Source: DYFX01 sp052034355
GTDB taxonomy: Bacteria > Patescibacteriota > Patescibacteriia > SG8-24 > DYFX01
Length of the DNA stretch: 64,000 bases
Reading direction: 5' to 3'
Assembly: GCA_052034355.1 (NCBI GenBank)
Contig: JBPOIQ010000002.1
Span: forward strand, 1-64,000
Under the pieces are notes generated by a model. It saw nothing but the letters and a program-made list of their open reading frames with translations. It was not told the origin of the DNA and searched no databases. Both the position numbers and the translations under genes were made by a program. Below, piece after piece: positions 63,000 to 64,000 of this stretch. The number at the start of each line of letters is the position of its first letter. Position 1 is the stretch's first letter.

Positions 63000-64000
63000 T
63001 TATTCGGCGTAGTAGAACTTCTTCGGAGGCATGCGGCGCTTGCCACCCTTCTTACCGCCGAAGCTGCTGGAACGGCTCTGGGAACCGCCTTGGCTCTGTC
63101 CTTGATAGGACGGCGAGCTCGAGGCTTGGCTGTGTCCGCTGGAATGGCTCGGAGAGCTTCCTTGGCGCGGTGCGTAGCCGCTGTGACCGCCAGAGCGGCC
63201 TTGGTAGCCGCCACGGCTTCCGCCTTGGCTGCTCGTGGAGTGCGGTCGGCTGTGGTAGCCGCCGCGCCCGCCTTGCGGGCGAGGCTGCCAGACACCGAGG
63301 TCGGGGCGCTCAGCTTCGTGGTGCATGGGGCGCTCCGGGGGCAGTTCCTTCGGCAGAGGCGTAATCGGCAGCATCTTGCGCGTCAGGCGCTCGATATCGC
63401 GAACCTCGCTGCCCTGGTCGGGCTGGGCGAAGGTGATGGCCTTGCCGAGGCGTCCTGCGCGGCCGGTGCGGCCGATGCGGTGAACGTAGTCGTCCGGATT
63501 TTCCGGAACGTCGAAGTTGATGACGAGTTCGATGCCCGTCACGTCGATGCCGCGAGCGGCAATATCGGTGGCGACGAGGACGCGATGCTTGCCGGTCTTG
63601 AAGCCTTCAAGAGCGGCTTTGCGCTGGTTCAAGCTGCGGTTGGAGTGGATCTCGTCGGCGCCATGACCCATGCCGCGAACGGCGCGAGCAACTTTCTTGG
63701 CGGAGAACTTCGTGCGCGTGAACACCAGGACGGAACCTTTGTGCTCGTCGAGCACCTTGTCGAGCAAGCGGAGTTTCTGATCCTTGCGCACGACGTACAT
63801 TTCTTGCGCCACCGTTTCGGCGAGCGAACCCTGGCGGGCGATCTCGACGCGGACGGGCGTCTTCATGTGGTTTGCGGCGATCGAGACGATATCTTCCGGC
63901 ATGGTGGCGGAGAAGAGCATCGTTTGGCGCTCCTTCGGCACGGTGCGAAGAATGCGGTTGATCTGCGGCAGGAATCCCATGTCGAGCATGCGGTCGGCTT
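63000..64000 (-). CDS. DEAD-box RNA helicase, C-terminal part (truncated at the window end)
   Basis: At least 333 residues visible; the N-terminus lies beyond base 64,000. The first visible codons read ADRMLDMGF, the segment right after DEAD, so motif II itself is just outside. Motif III SAT, motif IV-V (VLVFTRTKFSAKKVA, VATDIAARGID) and motif VI HRIGRTGRAG are intact. The last ~110 residues are a Gly/Ser/Arg/Gln-rich low-complexity tail ending GGKRRMPPKKFYYAE, typical of RhlE/CsdA-type helicases that condense with RNA. It acts in RNA remodelling or ribosome assembly. Convergent with dnaX. Confidence 0.93.
   Translation of the reverse strand, partial: ADRMLDMGFLPQINRILRTVPKERQTMLFSATMPEDIVSIAANHMKTPVRVEIARQGSLAETVAQEMYVVRKDQKLRLLDKVLDEHKGSVLVFTRTKFSAKKVARAVRGMGHGADEIHSNRSLNQRKAALEGFKTGKHRVLVATDIAARGIDVTGIELVINFDVPENPDDYVHRIGRTGRAGRLGKAITFAQPDQGSEVRDIERLTRKMLPITPLPKELPPERPMHHEAERPDLGVWQPRPQGGRGGYHSRPHSTSSQGGSRGGYQGRSGGHSGYAPRQGSSPSHSSGHSQASSSPSYQGQSQGGSQSRSSSFGGKKGGKRRMPPKKFYYAE

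Overview
The window looks like a chromosome segment of a high-G+C member of the Candidate Phyla Radiation (Patescibacteria, Parcubacteria-like). This is an inference from gene content: compact operons whose ATGs sit directly on the preceding stop, a short YidC, thrombospondin-3-type calcium loops, a soluble histidine kinase, a HerA/TraD-like membrane ATPase, a very large surface fibre and many short proteins without recognisable relatives. UGA is used as a normal stop throughout. No phage, transposase, CRISPR or complete mobile element was seen.

Layout. 1-7.1 kb: end of an Ig-like membrane protein, glycyl-tRNA synthetase, M16 peptidase, triosephosphate isomerase, a TPR membrane protein, a tRNA-Thr/Tyr/Thr cluster with rpmG, a zincin, a GIY-YIG protein and an unusual tRNA-Trp. 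7.2-10.3 kb: uracil-DNA glycosylase, a P-loop kinase, a methyltransferase. 10.3-18.1 kb: four separately transcribed envelope genes (membrane protein, TPR lipoprotein, polytopic class A PBP, anchored phosphatase-superfamily protein). 18.1-24.3 kb: Smr protein, MurG/MGDG-like glycosyltransferase, clan GH-A hydrolase, histidine kinase, response regulator, a GspE-like protein with ruined ATPase motifs, a candidate small RNA and a DEDD exonuclease. 24.3-32.8 kb: tRNA-Pro, rarA, TSP3 lipid- or wall-facing protein, PBP2/FtsI, murF, a receptor Ser/Thr kinase and a membrane protein. 33-36.8 kb: a 944-residue repeat protein and a histidine phosphatase. 36.9-42.5 kb: tRNA-Glu, DoxX, dus, yidC, an SPFH protein, a P-type cation ATPase. 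42.5-45 kb: small-protein genes, a DUF3592 protein and a short transcription unit with no clear product. 45-51.2 kb: CIRCE-controlled hrcA-grpE-hsp20-dnaK-dnaJ, with palindromic repeats in the spacers and a cysteine-rich gene on the opposite strand. 51.3-64 kb: giant surface fibre, cysS, HerA-like ATPase unit, dnaX and the end of a DEAD-box helicase.

Two expression styles alternate. Housekeeping operons mostly have a TATACT-type -10, no Shine-Dalgarno and very short or absent leaders. A second set of mostly single genes, many encoding envelope or unknown proteins, has TTGACR, an almost invariant 17-base spacer, a TAnnnT-type -10, an AGGAGG Shine-Dalgarno, frequent GTG/TTG starts and its own hairpin terminator. 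A candidate small RNA at 23,561-23,697 presents CCUCCUCA in a hairpin loop, complementary to that Shine-Dalgarno. This possible link between the sRNA and the SD-bearing genes is the most interesting unexplained signal; it is inference from sequence only.
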